Translations under genes and position numbers: made by a program
Assembly: GCF_027913035.1 (NCBI RefSeq)
Contig: NZ_CP115776.1
Coordinates: forward strand, 124,001-188,000
Direction: 5' to 3'
Source of the DNA: Paracoccus albus
GTDB lineage: Bacteria; Pseudomonadota; Alphaproteobacteria; Rhodobacterales; Rhodobacteraceae
Length of the DNA: 64,000 nt
Shown here: piece by piece, positions 16,343-24,668 of the stretch
How positions within the stretch are numbered: the stretch's first letter is position 1
Layout of the letters: each line of letters starts with the position of its first letter
Notes under the pieces: model-generated
Told to the model about the DNA's origin: nothing
What the model saw: the letters and a program-made list of their open reading frames with translations, nothing else
The model's database searches: none

Positions 16343-17625
16343 TGCTGATCGCAATCGTCGCCGTCGCCGTTTTCCTGCTGATCGCCGGGTTCGAGATGTT
16401 TCTCGTCCTCGGGGTTCCGTCGCTGCTGGTAAAAGAGGCGTTCTTCAGCAAGCTGCCCGACCCTGCTGTCGTGCAAAAAATTTTCGGCGGGATCGACCAC
16501 ACAACCCTGCTGGCCATTCCGTTCTTCATCCTCGCGGCCAACCTTATGGCCTCCGGCCGGATCGCGAAGGATCTGACCGGGCTGATGCACGCGCTGCTGG
16601 GCCATACGCGCGGCGGCATGGGTCATGTGACGGTCGGCGGCTCCATGGCGTTCGGCGCGGTTTCGGGTTCTGCACCCGCGACCGTCGCGGCCCTCGGCGG
16701 GTTGGTTTATCCCGAAATGCGCCGCTCTGGCTTTTCGGACCGGTTCAGCGTCGGCCTGCTGGCATCAAGCGCGGAAACGGCGCTGCTGATCCCGCCATCC
16801 ATCACATTTATCGTCTATGGCTGGATGACCGGCACCTCTATCGCGCAGCTTTTCGCGGGCGGTCTGGCCGTCGGAATACTGCTGGGTCTTGCTTTCGCCG
16901 TCATGGTCGAGATTGAGGCACGGCGCACCGGCGTCCGACCCGGCAGCCGCACGACCGCCGCCCAACGACTGGCCGCGCTGAAAGCCGCAATCTGGGCCAT
17001 CGGTATGCCGGTCATTATCCTTGGCGGGATCTATAGCGGCCTGACCACCCCGACAGAGGCCGCCGTGGTCAGCGTTGTCTACGCGATTTTTGTCGAGATG
17101 ATCGTCTATCGCCATATCGGCCTGCGCCAGCTTTTCAAGATTACCGAGGAAGGTGCCATCGGCACCACGGTCATCTTCATCCTGCTGGCGATGGGCGGGC
17201 TGATTTCCTATTTCGTCACGCTGGCGCAAGTGCCGGGCACGATCACCGATTGGCTGACCGCGATCGAGGCGGGGCCTGTCACTTTCCTGATTATCGTGAA
17301 CATCCTGTTTCTGATTGCGGGCATGTTCATCGACCCGAACTCTGCCATGCTGATCCTGATCCCCCCGCTTTTCCCGGTGGCCCAGGCGCTTGGCATAGAC
17401 CCGGTGCATTTCGGCATGATCGTCACGCTGAATATCAGCCTTGGCATGATAACCCCGCCTTTCGGGCTGGATATCTTCGTCACGGCCAGCACCCTGAAAC
17501 TGCCGGTTCTGTCGGTCATGCGCGGCGTTCTGCCCTTTATCGCGGTCAACCTGATCGTGCTGCTGATCGTGACCTATGTGCCCTCGATCTCTCTTTTCAT
17601 TCCGCACCTGATTTTCGGAGGCTGA
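16342..17625 (+). CDS. TRAP transporter large permease (DctM type)
   Basis: Large permease, 427 residues, about 12 hydrophobic helices. SGSAPATVAALGGLVYPEM and LLIPPSITFIVYG correspond to the first DctM repeat, and ISLGMITPPFGLDIFV to the second. It overlaps the small permease at 16342 and is followed one base later by pyrK, a very tight coupling of importer and enzyme. Substrate inferred from neighbours only. Confidence 0.92.
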   Translation: MLIAIVAVAVFLLIAGFEMFLVLGVPSLLVKEAFFSKLPDPAVVQKIFGGIDHTTLLAIPFFILAANLMASGRIAKDLTGLMHALLGHTRGGMGHVTVGGSMAFGAVSGSAPATVAALGGLVYPEMRRSGFSDRFSVGLLASSAETALLIPPSITFIVYGWMTGTSIAQLFAGGLAVGILLGLAFAVMVEIEARRTGVRPGSRTTAAQRLAALKAAIWAIGMPVIILGGIYSGLTTPTEAAVVSVVYAIFVEMIVYRHIGLRQLFKITEEGAIGTTVIFILLAMGGLISYFVTLAQVPGTITDWLTAIEAGPVTFLIIVNILFLIAGMFIDPNSAMLILIPPLFPVAQALGIDPVHFGMIVTLNISLGMITPPFGLDIFVTASTLKLPVLSVMRGVLPFIAVNLIVLLIVTYVPSISLFIPHLIFGG

Positions 17626-17626
17626 T

Positions 17627-18442
17627 ATGAGCGTGCATGACTTTCCGATCCGTCAGGCTGCCTTGCCGGTCCTGTCGAACAACAAGGTCAACGAAGAATA
17701 TCGCCAGCTGATCCTGCGCGCCCCATCCGAATTGATGGCGCGCTGCCGCCCCGGCCAGTTCTTTCACCTGCTCTGCCCGACCACGAGCGAATCCGCGCCG
17801 TTCCTTCGCCGCCCGATGAGCATTTATGCCGCCCTGGCAGACCGCGAGGAACTGCATTTCCTGTACAAGGTCACTGGCCTTGGCACAGGCACGCTTGCGC
17901 GGCTGCAAACCGGCGATGTGATGGATGTCCTTGGCCCGCTTGGCAACGGCTTCACGCTGGCCGATGACTGGCGCAACCTTTTGCTGGTCGCGCGTGGCGT
18001 CGGGCTGGCCACGCTGGCGCCGCTGGCCCATGCTGCGAAGGACAGCGGTCGTCGGCTGACAGCGATTTGCAGCGCCCGGCATGCGGATGTGCTGATGTCG
18101 GTCCAGATGTTCGAGGGGCTGGGCGCCGATGTCATCACCGTCACGGATCAGGATGGCACATCGACGCCGGATGCGCTGCGGCCCGTTATCGACAACCTGG
18201 TCGCGCAGGGCCGCGTTGACGCGATGTTCACCTGCGGGTCCAACCGTTTGCTCAAGCTCTGCCAGCAGGTATCGGCGGATCATGGCATCCCCGGAGAGGT
18301 GGCGCTTGAACAGCAGATGGCCTGCGGCATCGGCATGTGTCAGTGCTGCGTCCGCTCCTTTCGCAAACCCGGCGGTATCGTACAGCTTCGCGTCTGCGCC
18401 GAAGGTCCGGTCTTCGACATGGCAGAGGCGATGGGGGCGTGA
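17627..18442 (+). CDS. pyrK: Dihydroorotate dehydrogenase electron-transfer subunit, PyrK-like
   Basis: FAD- and [2Fe-2S]-containing reductase subunit of 271 residues that exchanges electrons between NAD(H) and a class 1B dihydroorotate dehydrogenase. An N-terminal ferredoxin-reductase-like FAD domain includes FLRRPMSIYA, followed by an NAD domain. Near the C-terminus Cys233, Cys238, Cys241 and Cys257 make the C-x4-C-x2-C-x15-C cluster motif of PyrK, with the typical MACGIGMC opening. GGAGG precedes the ATG. It is directly followed by pyrD, overlapping by one base. Class 1B PyrDK is known mainly from Gram-positive bacteria and some anaerobes; alphaproteobacterial housekeeping PyrD is normally the quinone-linked class 2, so this pair is probably an accessory system. 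Confidence 0.85.
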   Translation: MSVHDFPIRQAALPVLSNNKVNEEYRQLILRAPSELMARCRPGQFFHLLCPTTSESAPFLRRPMSIYAALADREELHFLYKVTGLGTGTLARLQTGDVMDVLGPLGNGFTLADDWRNLLLVARGVGLATLAPLAHAAKDSGRRLTAICSARHADVLMSVQMFEGLGADVITVTDQDGTSTPDALRPVIDNLVAQGRVDAMFTCGSNRLLKLCQQVSADHGIPGEVALEQQMACGIGMCQCCVRSFRKPGGIVQLRVCAEGPVFDMAEAMGA

Positions 18443-19386
18443 TGGCCGATCTGACGACAAAGCTGGGATCGCTGACGCTGCAGAGCCCGATCATGCCAGC
18501 CTCTGGCACATTCACCGATGAGCTGGCGCAGGTCTTTGATCTGGGTCTGATTGGCGCGCATGTGACCAAGACCATCACGGCAGAGACCCGAGGCGGAAAT
18601 CCCACGCCCCGCGTTTGCGAGGTTGCGGGGGGAATGCTGAACTCTATCGGTATCCCATCGAAGGGCGTCGATTATTTCGTCGATCATGTCATCCCGATCT
18701 ACCGGCAGTGGGATGCGCCACTTGTGGTCAGTATTTCGGCGGGAACGGCGGATGATTTCGCGCGGCTATGTGCGCGCGTCAGCCAGCCCGGCGTCGCGGC
18801 AATCGAAGTGAACATTTCCTGCCCGAATATCGAGGAAGACGGCAAAGCCTTTGCCATGCGTCCCGAAACCACGATCCGCGCGATGGAGGCCCTGCGTGCC
18901 GCATCCGATCTGCCGCTTTGGGCGAAGCTTTCGCCCAATACCGGCCAGACGGTCGAGGTCGCGCAGGCGGCAGAGGCTGCGGGCGCGGATGCGCTTGTCG
19001 TCGCAAATACCCTGCTGGCGATGGCGATTGACGTGGACAGCCGCAAGCCACGCCTTGGCAACCTGATGGGCGGGCTGTCGGGCCCGTCGCTGAAGCCGAT
19101 CACCCTGCGCATGGCCTATCAGGCGGCGCGTTCGGTCAGCATTCCGGTCATCGGATGCGGCGGCATTTCGACATTGCAGGACGTGCTGGAATATCTGATC
19201 GCAGGTGCCGCAGCGGTGCAGGTCGGCACGGCCAGCTTCCGGGAACCCGCCATCATGCCACGCCTCATTGAAGAACTGGCCGCATGGATGGACGCGCAAG
19301 GTATCGCTTCGCTGCCGGAACTGATCGGCTCTGTCCGCGATGATGAGGCATCCGACGCCATGATCTATGCCGAGGCCGCGCCATGA
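18442..19386 (+). CDS. pyrD: Dihydroorotate dehydrogenase, class 1B type
   Basis: FMN-dependent (beta/alpha)8 barrel enzyme of 314 residues interconverting dihydroorotate and orotate. EVNISCPNIEEDG holds the catalytic cysteine of class 1 enzymes (class 2 has serine), WAKLSPN the FMN-contacting lysine, and GCGGISTLQD plus VGTASF the phosphate site. The ATG at 18442 is used, since the longer frame begins inside pyrK. Partnered by the PyrK-like subunit just upstream, the enzyme should be NAD-linked and thus able to run toward orotate reduction as well as synthesis. A dihydropyrimidine dehydrogenase-like role is a less likely alternative because the length and N-terminus match PyrD. Confidence 0.87.
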   Translation: MADLTTKLGSLTLQSPIMPASGTFTDELAQVFDLGLIGAHVTKTITAETRGGNPTPRVCEVAGGMLNSIGIPSKGVDYFVDHVIPIYRQWDAPLVVSISAGTADDFARLCARVSQPGVAAIEVNISCPNIEEDGKAFAMRPETTIRAMEALRAASDLPLWAKLSPNTGQTVEVAQAAEAAGADALVVANTLLAMAIDVDSRKPRLGNLMGGLSGPSLKPITLRMAYQAARSVSIPVIGCGGISTLQDVLEYLIAGAAAVQVGTASFREPAIMPRLIEELAAWMDAQGIASLPELIGSVRDDEASDAMIYAEAAP

Positions 19387-20660
19387 CCGCCGCAGGCTTC
19401 GCAATCAGCGACGAGGATGCCGATTGGGCCGCGCACATATTCAAGGCCGTGGCAGCGATGTCACCCGACAGCGCCGGTGTCAGCCGCCCTGCCCTGTCTG
19501 CGACGGAAACCAAGGTGCTCGATTTTCTGGACACACAGGCGGCAGAGGCGGGATTGGAAACCTGGCGGGATGCGGGGCAGAATTCGGTCTATGCGATGCC
19601 CGGTCAGCGGGATGCGCCACGATATGTTCTGACCGGCAGTCACGTCGATTCCGTGCCGCAGGGCGGGAATTACGATGGCCTGGCGGGCGTTGTCGCCTCG
19701 ATGATGTGCCTGCGTGCCGCCCTTCGTCAGGGGTTGTCCTTTCCGCTGCCGGTTCATGCCATTGCCATGCGGGCAGAGGAAAGCGCATGGTTCGGGCCGT
19801 GCTACATCGCCTCGAAGGTTCTGACCGGATCGCTGGCAGAGGATGAGGCGACGGCCAGACATAAAGGCGATGGCCGCAGCCTGCTGGATCATCTGGCGGA
19901 TGTCGGCGTAGCGGCAGAGCCGCTGCGGGCAAAAACCCCGCTGGCCGACCTTTCGCGCATCGCCAGCTATCTGGAACTTCATATCGAACAGGGCCCGCTT
20001 CTGGCCGAACGAAACCTGCCCGCCGCGGCTGTGTCCGGCATACGCGGCAACCTGCGTTTCCGCGACATCGTCGTCAGTGGAGAGGCCGGCCATTCCGGTG
20101 CGGTCCCGCGGGCCTATCGCCGCGATCCGGTGATGGCGATGGCCGATCTGCTGAATAGGCTGGATGAAAGCTGGTCGACCATCGTGCAGACCGGCGGCGA
20201 TCTGGTTGTGACAGCAGGGATGCTGGGCACCGACCCGGCAAGTCATGCCCTGTCACGCATCCCCGACAAGGTCAGCTTCAGCCTTGATATCCGCAGTCAG
20301 GATCTGCAGACGCTGACGGGAATGCGCGATCTGCTGGAAACGGAAATGGACGATATTGCCCGCCGCCGGAAAGTAAGTTTTGCCACCGGCCCCGCAATCA
20401 CAACGGCCCCGGCCCTGATGGCGCCAGAGATTATTGCCGGTCTGAAGGACGCGATGAGCGCGCTTGGCATGGACCCGATGGCCATGCCCTCTGGCGGCGG
20501 ACATGACGCGGCGGTATTTGCCAATGCGGGCGTCCCGTCCGGCATGGTGTTCGTGCGCAACCGCAACGGCTCGCACAATCCGGACGAGGCGATGGAGATT
20601 GACGATCTGGTGGCAGGTGCGCGGATCATGTTGCAATATCTGACGACACCGCGGCAGTAA
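19383..20660 (+). CDS. M20-family N-carbamoyl-amino-acid hydrolase / allantoate amidohydrolase-like
   Basis: Cytoplasmic dimetal amidohydrolase of 425 residues in the Zn-dependent carbamoylase family (HyuC/AmaB, beta-ureidopropionase, AllC). Metal-site residues are visible in GSHVDSVPQGGNYDG (His, bridging Asp), MRAEESAWFG (Glu-Glu), ELHIEQGPLL (His) and GGGHDAAVF near the C-terminus (His). It would hydrolyse an N-carbamoyl group to the free amino acid, CO2 and ammonia. The start overlaps the pyrD stop (ATGA). In an operon of PyrDK and PyrE, N-carbamoyl-aspartate or a ureido acid from pyrimidine breakdown is the natural candidate substrate, but no dihydroorotase is present in the window to open the ring. 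Confidence 0.83.
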   Translation: MTAAGFAISDEDADWAAHIFKAVAAMSPDSAGVSRPALSATETKVLDFLDTQAAEAGLETWRDAGQNSVYAMPGQRDAPRYVLTGSHVDSVPQGGNYDGLAGVVASMMCLRAALRQGLSFPLPVHAIAMRAEESAWFGPCYIASKVLTGSLAEDEATARHKGDGRSLLDHLADVGVAAEPLRAKTPLADLSRIASYLELHIEQGPLLAERNLPAAAVSGIRGNLRFRDIVVSGEAGHSGAVPRAYRRDPVMAMADLLNRLDESWSTIVQTGGDLVVTAGMLGTDPASHALSRIPDKVSFSLDIRSQDLQTLTGMRDLLETEMDDIARRRKVSFATGPAITTAPALMAPEIIAGLKDAMSALGMDPMAMPSGGGHDAAVFANAGVPSGMVFVRNRNGSHNPDEAMEIDDLVAGARIMLQYLTTPRQ

Positions 20661-20669
20661 GGAACCGGC

Positions 20670-21365
20670 ATGGCCAAGCATTTTCCCGATCAGAAGCTGA
20701 TGGCGAACATGACCGCCAAGATGCTGCTGGAGCTTGGCGCGGTGCGCTTTGCCGATCAGCGACCGTTTACCTTTACATCGGGCCTTGCCAGCCCGGTCTA
20801 TGTCGATTGCAAACGGGTGATCTCCTATCCATCGCTGCGCGGGACGCTGCTGGATTTTCTGCTGGCCACCATCGACCGCGACATCGGGCGCAACAGTTTC
20901 GACGTGGTCGCGGGCGGCGAAAGCGCGGGTATTCCTTTTGCGGCCTGGATTGCCGCGAAACTGTCGCTGCCAATGGTTTTCGTGCGCAAATCGCCGCGCG
21001 GCCTTGGACCGCAGGCCAGTATCGAAGGCGATCTGGAGCCGGGTGCGCGGGTGCTGCTGGTCGAGGATCTGACAACCGACGGCGCCAGCAAGCTGCAATT
21101 CTGCAAGGCCCTTCGCCGGGCGGGTGCGCAGGTCGATCACGCGGTGGTTCTGTTCTTCTATAACATCTACAAAGACACGCTCGCCCATCTGGACGACAAC
21201 GGTCTGCGCCTGCATTGGCTGGCCGATTGGTGGGCCGTGTTGGAAGCCGCGCAGGAAATGGATGCCTTTGCGCGGGACGATCTGGAAAATCTGGAAAACT
21301 TCCTTCATGCACCGCTTGAGTGGTCGGGCGAGCATGGCGGCGCGACGCGCATCGGAACAGCCTGA
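20670..21365 (+). CDS. pyrE: Orotate phosphoribosyltransferase
   Basis: Cytoplasmic enzyme of 231 residues forming OMP from orotate and PRPP. The type I PRT signature is present: VLLVEDLTTDGASKLQF contains the acidic PRPP-binding loop, and RKSPRGLGPQASIEG corresponds to the flexible catalytic loop. PFTFTSGLASPVYVDCKRVI near the N-terminus is the orotate-binding region of PyrE. It starts nine bases after the carbamoylase gene. Linkage to a TRAP importer implies that imported orotate can be salvaged directly to UMP. Whether this is the only pyrE of the genome cannot be seen. Confidence 0.92.
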   Translation: MAKHFPDQKLMANMTAKMLLELGAVRFADQRPFTFTSGLASPVYVDCKRVISYPSLRGTLLDFLLATIDRDIGRNSFDVVAGGESAGIPFAAWIAAKLSLPMVFVRKSPRGLGPQASIEGDLEPGARVLLVEDLTTDGASKLQFCKALRRAGAQVDHAVVLFFYNIYKDTLAHLDDNGLRLHWLADWWAVLEAAQEMDAFARDDLENLENFLHAPLEWSGEHGGATRIGTA

Positions 21366-21377
21366 AAGGAGACTTGA

Positions 21378-21689
21378 ATGTTCAGCGAGAAAATCGAGCT
21401 GATAGAGAAAAACGGCAAGAGCATCCACGCCTATCACGAGGTCGTTGGCGTCCTGCGCAAAGCGGCGGCGCAGCAACCCGATGATGCCGCCGGTCACCTT
21501 CTGCTGGCACTCGCAGCAGAACAGTTTCTTGAGCTTAACGAGCGTATGCCCCTGCGCGCGCAGCAGGTGACGGAATCATACGACCGGATCAAGGGCTTTG
21601 CACAGAAGCTGGACAAAGGCCGAGACGCCGGCGCGGCTGAATATCTTGCCGCGATAGAAGGCGTTGCCCAATCGCTCGCCGTTGAATAG
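21378..21689 (+). CDS. Small hypothetical protein in the pyrimidine operon
   Basis: A 103-residue, mostly helical protein that I do not recognise. It has a strong ribosome site (AAAGGAGA, five bases before the ATG) only 12 bases after pyrE, so it is the last gene of the TRAP-pyr operon. There is no signal peptide, membrane helix or cysteine motif; the sequence is rich in Ala, Glu and Lys and contains HLLLALAAEQFLELNERMPL, compatible with a small helical bundle. Function unknown. Confidence 0.7.
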   Translation: MFSEKIELIEKNGKSIHAYHEVVGVLRKAAAQQPDDAAGHLLLALAAEQFLELNERMPLRAQQVTESYDRIKGFAQKLDKGRDAGAAEYLAAIEGVAQSLAVE

Positions 21690-21738
21690 CGCCGGGTCCC
21701 CGCGCAAGGCATTGCGTCCGACGGCTGTGCCCGAAGGA

Positions 21739-23424
21739 TCACCTCTGCCGGTTTGTCGCGGTATCGGGCGCGGCGCCGTGCACTGAGTCGATTCCGTCGA
21801 TGACGGTTCGGGCTTCATGCGCCGTAATCGACCATGTGCGGTGCATCTCAACCCAGCGGCGGCCCGCCTCGCCAAGGCGTTCGCGCAATGCCGCATTCTC
21901 AATCAATTGCTGAAGCCTGTCCGCCAGCGACACGATATCGCCTTTTTCAAAGAGCAGCCCGGTTTCACCATGCTGGACCATCTCTGACAATGCGCGAACC
22001 GAAGAGGCCACGACCGCCTTTTTCATGGCCATCGCCTCCAGCGGTTTCATCGGAGACACCATTTCTGTCACCGGCTGCGGCTTGCGCGGGAAGGCCGCGA
22101 TATCGATCAGGGAATAGTATCCAGAGACCATCTCATGGGGCACGCGACCCGGCATAATCAGCCAATCGGAAAGTCCCGCTTTGGCCGCCAAAGCCTCTAT
22201 CGCCTCTGTGATCGGGCCTTTTTCCTGCGAGGACACATTTTCATTGCCGACAAGCAAAAGGCGGAACCCAACGCCCCGCGATTTCAGCGCGGCACATGCG
22301 GCAGTCAGGTCGTCCAGCCCTTCATACTGAACGAAAGAGCCGACATAGCCGATGACCGGTACATTGACCGGGATAGCAAGCTGTTGGGCGAGATCGGTGT
22401 CCCTGCCGCGAGGCGCAAACTGGTCGGGGTCGCAGGAATTTGGCAGAAGGCTGATCTTCGCGGATGGCACGCCCCTTCTTTCCAGCTCTTCGCGCATTCC
22501 CTCTGTCAGCGTGAAAACATGATCGGCAGCACTGGCGCACATTGCTTCCAGCTTGGCTTGGGTTTTGAATGACGCGGTTGACCGAAACGCCGGTTCGCGC
22601 GATGCGCGGGTAACTTCCCAAAAGCCGCGCACTTCGTAGACGAAAGGGATACCAAGACGCCTTGCGGCAATCTGGGCGGGGTGAGCCGTCAAGTGATTGG
22701 ACGCGGCGATGACAATTTCGGGGCGCAAATCGCGAAGCTGCACCTCGATTGCCTGCGCGGCCTGCTTCACATAGCGCCCGCCCCCGACCTCACGGCGCGA
22801 AGGGGAAATGACACGCCGATATTCGACCCAGCCGATCTCCTCGATCAGAGGAACGTCCAAGGGGTCAATATCGACCGTCTCGACAGGAAAACCGGGTCGG
22901 GTCACACAACGCACATCAAATCCGGCGGCGCGAAGACCCAAGGCCAGACCGTGCGCTCGGGTCGCATAGCCGCCCGACGAAAACGGCAATGAGTTGTGGA
23001 GGATATAGCAGATCCGTTTTGGAACTGGCGTCAACTGGGGTGGGTTCCTTGCCGTGATCGCCGCCTGCAACCATTGCAGGTCGAGTGGCGGCGCCCGCAA
23101 AGCATTTCGTTGCTGGTCCAGCCAACGCCGCTGCGTTTCGTTAAGACCTTGCAGCGTATCAATCGCTAGGAGGATCTGATCTGCTTCGTCAAAGTCGTGC
23201 AGTTCAATCGCCGCGCTCAGCCGCATCTGCTGAAACGCAAAACCGCCTTCGTCGCGGCAGAGCCAGTCGATCAGCTGACGGCGTGAATTCGGCCGCCCCA
23301 GCCGTTGCAGGATTTTTCCTGACTGATCCAGCTGTCGCGCAAGGGGACTTGGTTCCTTATCCTGCGCGCTCACTGGTGTCGGCGTAAATGCAGGGTCGTT
23401 CTGGCTCAAGGTTTTTTTGTCCAA
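21739..23424 (-). CDS. GT4-type glycosyltransferase
   Basis: Glycosyltransferase of 561 residues. The N-terminal about 130 residues are helical and of unknown role. A GT-B fold follows: ILHNSLPFSSGGYATRAHGLA opens the acceptor domain, and EMVSPMKPLEAMAMKKAVVAS carries the E-x7-E nucleotide-sugar motif of family 4 near residue 475. The likely start is TTG at 23424, inside the 3' end of wecC; the overlap contains a seven-A run described separately. It is the last gene of the polysaccharide operon and probably adds a sugar to a surface polysaccharide that includes ManNAcA supplied by WecB/WecC. Linkage and acceptor unknown. Confidence 0.82.
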   Translation of the reverse strand: MDKKTLSQNDPAFTPTPVSAQDKEPSPLARQLDQSGKILQRLGRPNSRRQLIDWLCRDEGGFAFQQMRLSAAIELHDFDEADQILLAIDTLQGLNETQRRWLDQQRNALRAPPLDLQWLQAAITARNPPQLTPVPKRICYILHNSLPFSSGGYATRAHGLALGLRAAGFDVRCVTRPGFPVETVDIDPLDVPLIEEIGWVEYRRVISPSRREVGGGRYVKQAAQAIEVQLRDLRPEIVIAASNHLTAHPAQIAARRLGIPFVYEVRGFWEVTRASREPAFRSTASFKTQAKLEAMCASAADHVFTLTEGMREELERRGVPSAKISLLPNSCDPDQFAPRGRDTDLAQQLAIPVNVPVIGYVGSFVQYEGLDDLTAACAALKSRGVGFRLLLVGNENVSSQEKGPITEAIEALAAKAGLSDWLIMPGRVPHEMVSGYYSLIDIAAFPRKPQPVTEMVSPMKPLEAMAMKKAVVASSVRALSEMVQHGETGLLFEKGDIVSLADRLQQLIENAALRERLGEAGRRWVEMHRTWSITAHEARTVIDGIDSVHGAAPDTATNRQR

Positions 23425-24668
23425 ATGCCGCGCGTGTCAATCAGGTCAGCGCCCGCCGCGCCAGGTGGCGGGCTGTTTCGGAATTCTGTGTGATCGACCA
23501 GCATGACGCAGATATCAGCCTCTATCCCGACCCTCATCGCAACAAGCCCGGCCTTTCCATCAAGGCGGTCCGGCAGCCTGTCGATATGGGGTTCAACGAC
23601 GGTGATCTGGCCGGGGAACTCCTCTGTCAGGCGTTCGACAATCTCTATTGCCGGGCTTTCACGCAGGTCATCAATATCAGGTTTAAACGACAGGCCGAAG
23701 CAACAGATACTTGCGCCCGCGCCCTTCCGCGCGGCGGCGGCACGCACCCGCTCGACCACCCATGAGGGCTTTTCGTCATTGATGCACCGAGCCGTGCGGA
23801 TAATTTTCGCCAGATCCGGCGTCTGTGCGATGATGAACCACGGATCAACAGCAATACAGTGACCACCGACGCCGGGTCCGGGTTGAAGTATGTTCACGCG
23901 AGGATGCCGGTTTGTCAGGCGGATCAACTCCCAGACATCAATGCCAAGCCTCTCACAAATCAGCGACAGCTCATTCGCGAAGGCAATATTGACGTCGCGA
24001 AAGCTGTTTTCCGTCAGTTTCGCCATCTCGGCTGTTCTGGCGTCGGTTTCCACGCAATCGCCTTCGACGACCATGCGATATAAATCACGGGCAAGCGTGG
24101 CGCAGGCCGGGGTCATCCCGCCGATCACGCGGTCATTGCTGACCAGTTCTTTCAGCGCATGACCAGGCAGGATACGCTCGGGACAATGGGCGATGCGGAT
24201 GTCGCTGTCCTCGCCATGAGTTTGCGGGAAGCTGAGATCGGGGCGTTCTTCGGCCAGCCATCCCGCCATCAACTCTGTCGCGCCGACCGGACTGGTCGAT
24301 TCCAGCACGACCAGATCACCGCGCTTCAGAACCGGTGCGATTTTGCGCGCTGCGGCCTCGACATAGGACAGATCGGGTATTTTCTGTTCATCACCATTCA
24401 GAAACGGAGTCGGCACGGCAATCAGGAAAGCATCGGCATGCTCCGGCTCGACTGTGGCACGCAAACGTTCCGACCGGACAGCGCGGCGAAGCGCCTCATC
24501 CAGTCCCGGCTCGACAATAGGACATTCGCCGGCATTCACGCGATCGACGGTAGCCTGATTAATGTCAAGCCCGACCACATTGATATTGCGAACCGCAAAC
24601 ACAACCGCGGTCGGCAGCCCGATATAGCCAAGGCCGACCATGCAGATTTTGTTGAATTGGGCCTTCAT
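23406..24668 (-). CDS. wecC: UDP-N-acetyl-D-mannosamine dehydrogenase
   Basis: Cytoplasmic NAD-dependent enzyme of 420 residues that oxidises UDP-ManNAc twice to UDP-ManNAcA. The N-terminal Rossmann motif [24 protein letters not shown], and the catalytic cysteine in [13 protein letters not shown] place it in the UDP-glucose/GDP-mannose dehydrogenase family, WecC branch. The start overlaps the wecB stop by four bases. Together WecB and WecC make the ManNAcA precursor used in enterobacterial common antigen-like or capsular polymers. The 3' end overlaps the next glycosyltransferase by 19 bases. Confidence 0.9.
   Translation of the reverse strand: MKAQFNKICMVGLGYIGLPTAVVFAVRNINVVGLDINQATVDRVNAGECPIVEPGLDEALRRAVRSERLRATVEPEHADAFLIAVPTPFLNGDEQKIPDLSYVEAAARKIAPVLKRGDLVVLESTSPVGATELMAGWLAEERPDLSFPQTHGEDSDIRIAHCPERILPGHALKELVSNDRVIGGMTPACATLARDLYRMVVEGDCVETDARTAEMAKLTENSFRDVNIAFANELSLICERLGIDVWELIRLTNRHPRVNILQPGPGVGGHCIAVDPWFIIAQTPDLAKIIRTARCINDEKPSWVVERVRAAAARKGAGASICCFGLSFKPDIDDLRESPAIEIVERLTEEFPGQITVVEPHIDRLPDRLDGKAGLVAMRVGIEADICVMLVDHTEFRNSPPPGAAGADLIDTRGIWTKKP
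23412..23418 (-). other. Slippery A-AAA-AAA heptamer in the wecC/glycosyltransferase overlap
   Basis: On the minus strand wecC ends ACA AAA AAA CCT TGA. The seven As are in the X-XXY-YYZ phase needed for -1 slippage, and a -1 shift enters exactly the frame of the downstream glycosyltransferase (AAA AAA ACC TTG). This would give a WecC-glycosyltransferase fusion or simply couple termination and reinitiation. Function is conjectural. Confidence 0.35.
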
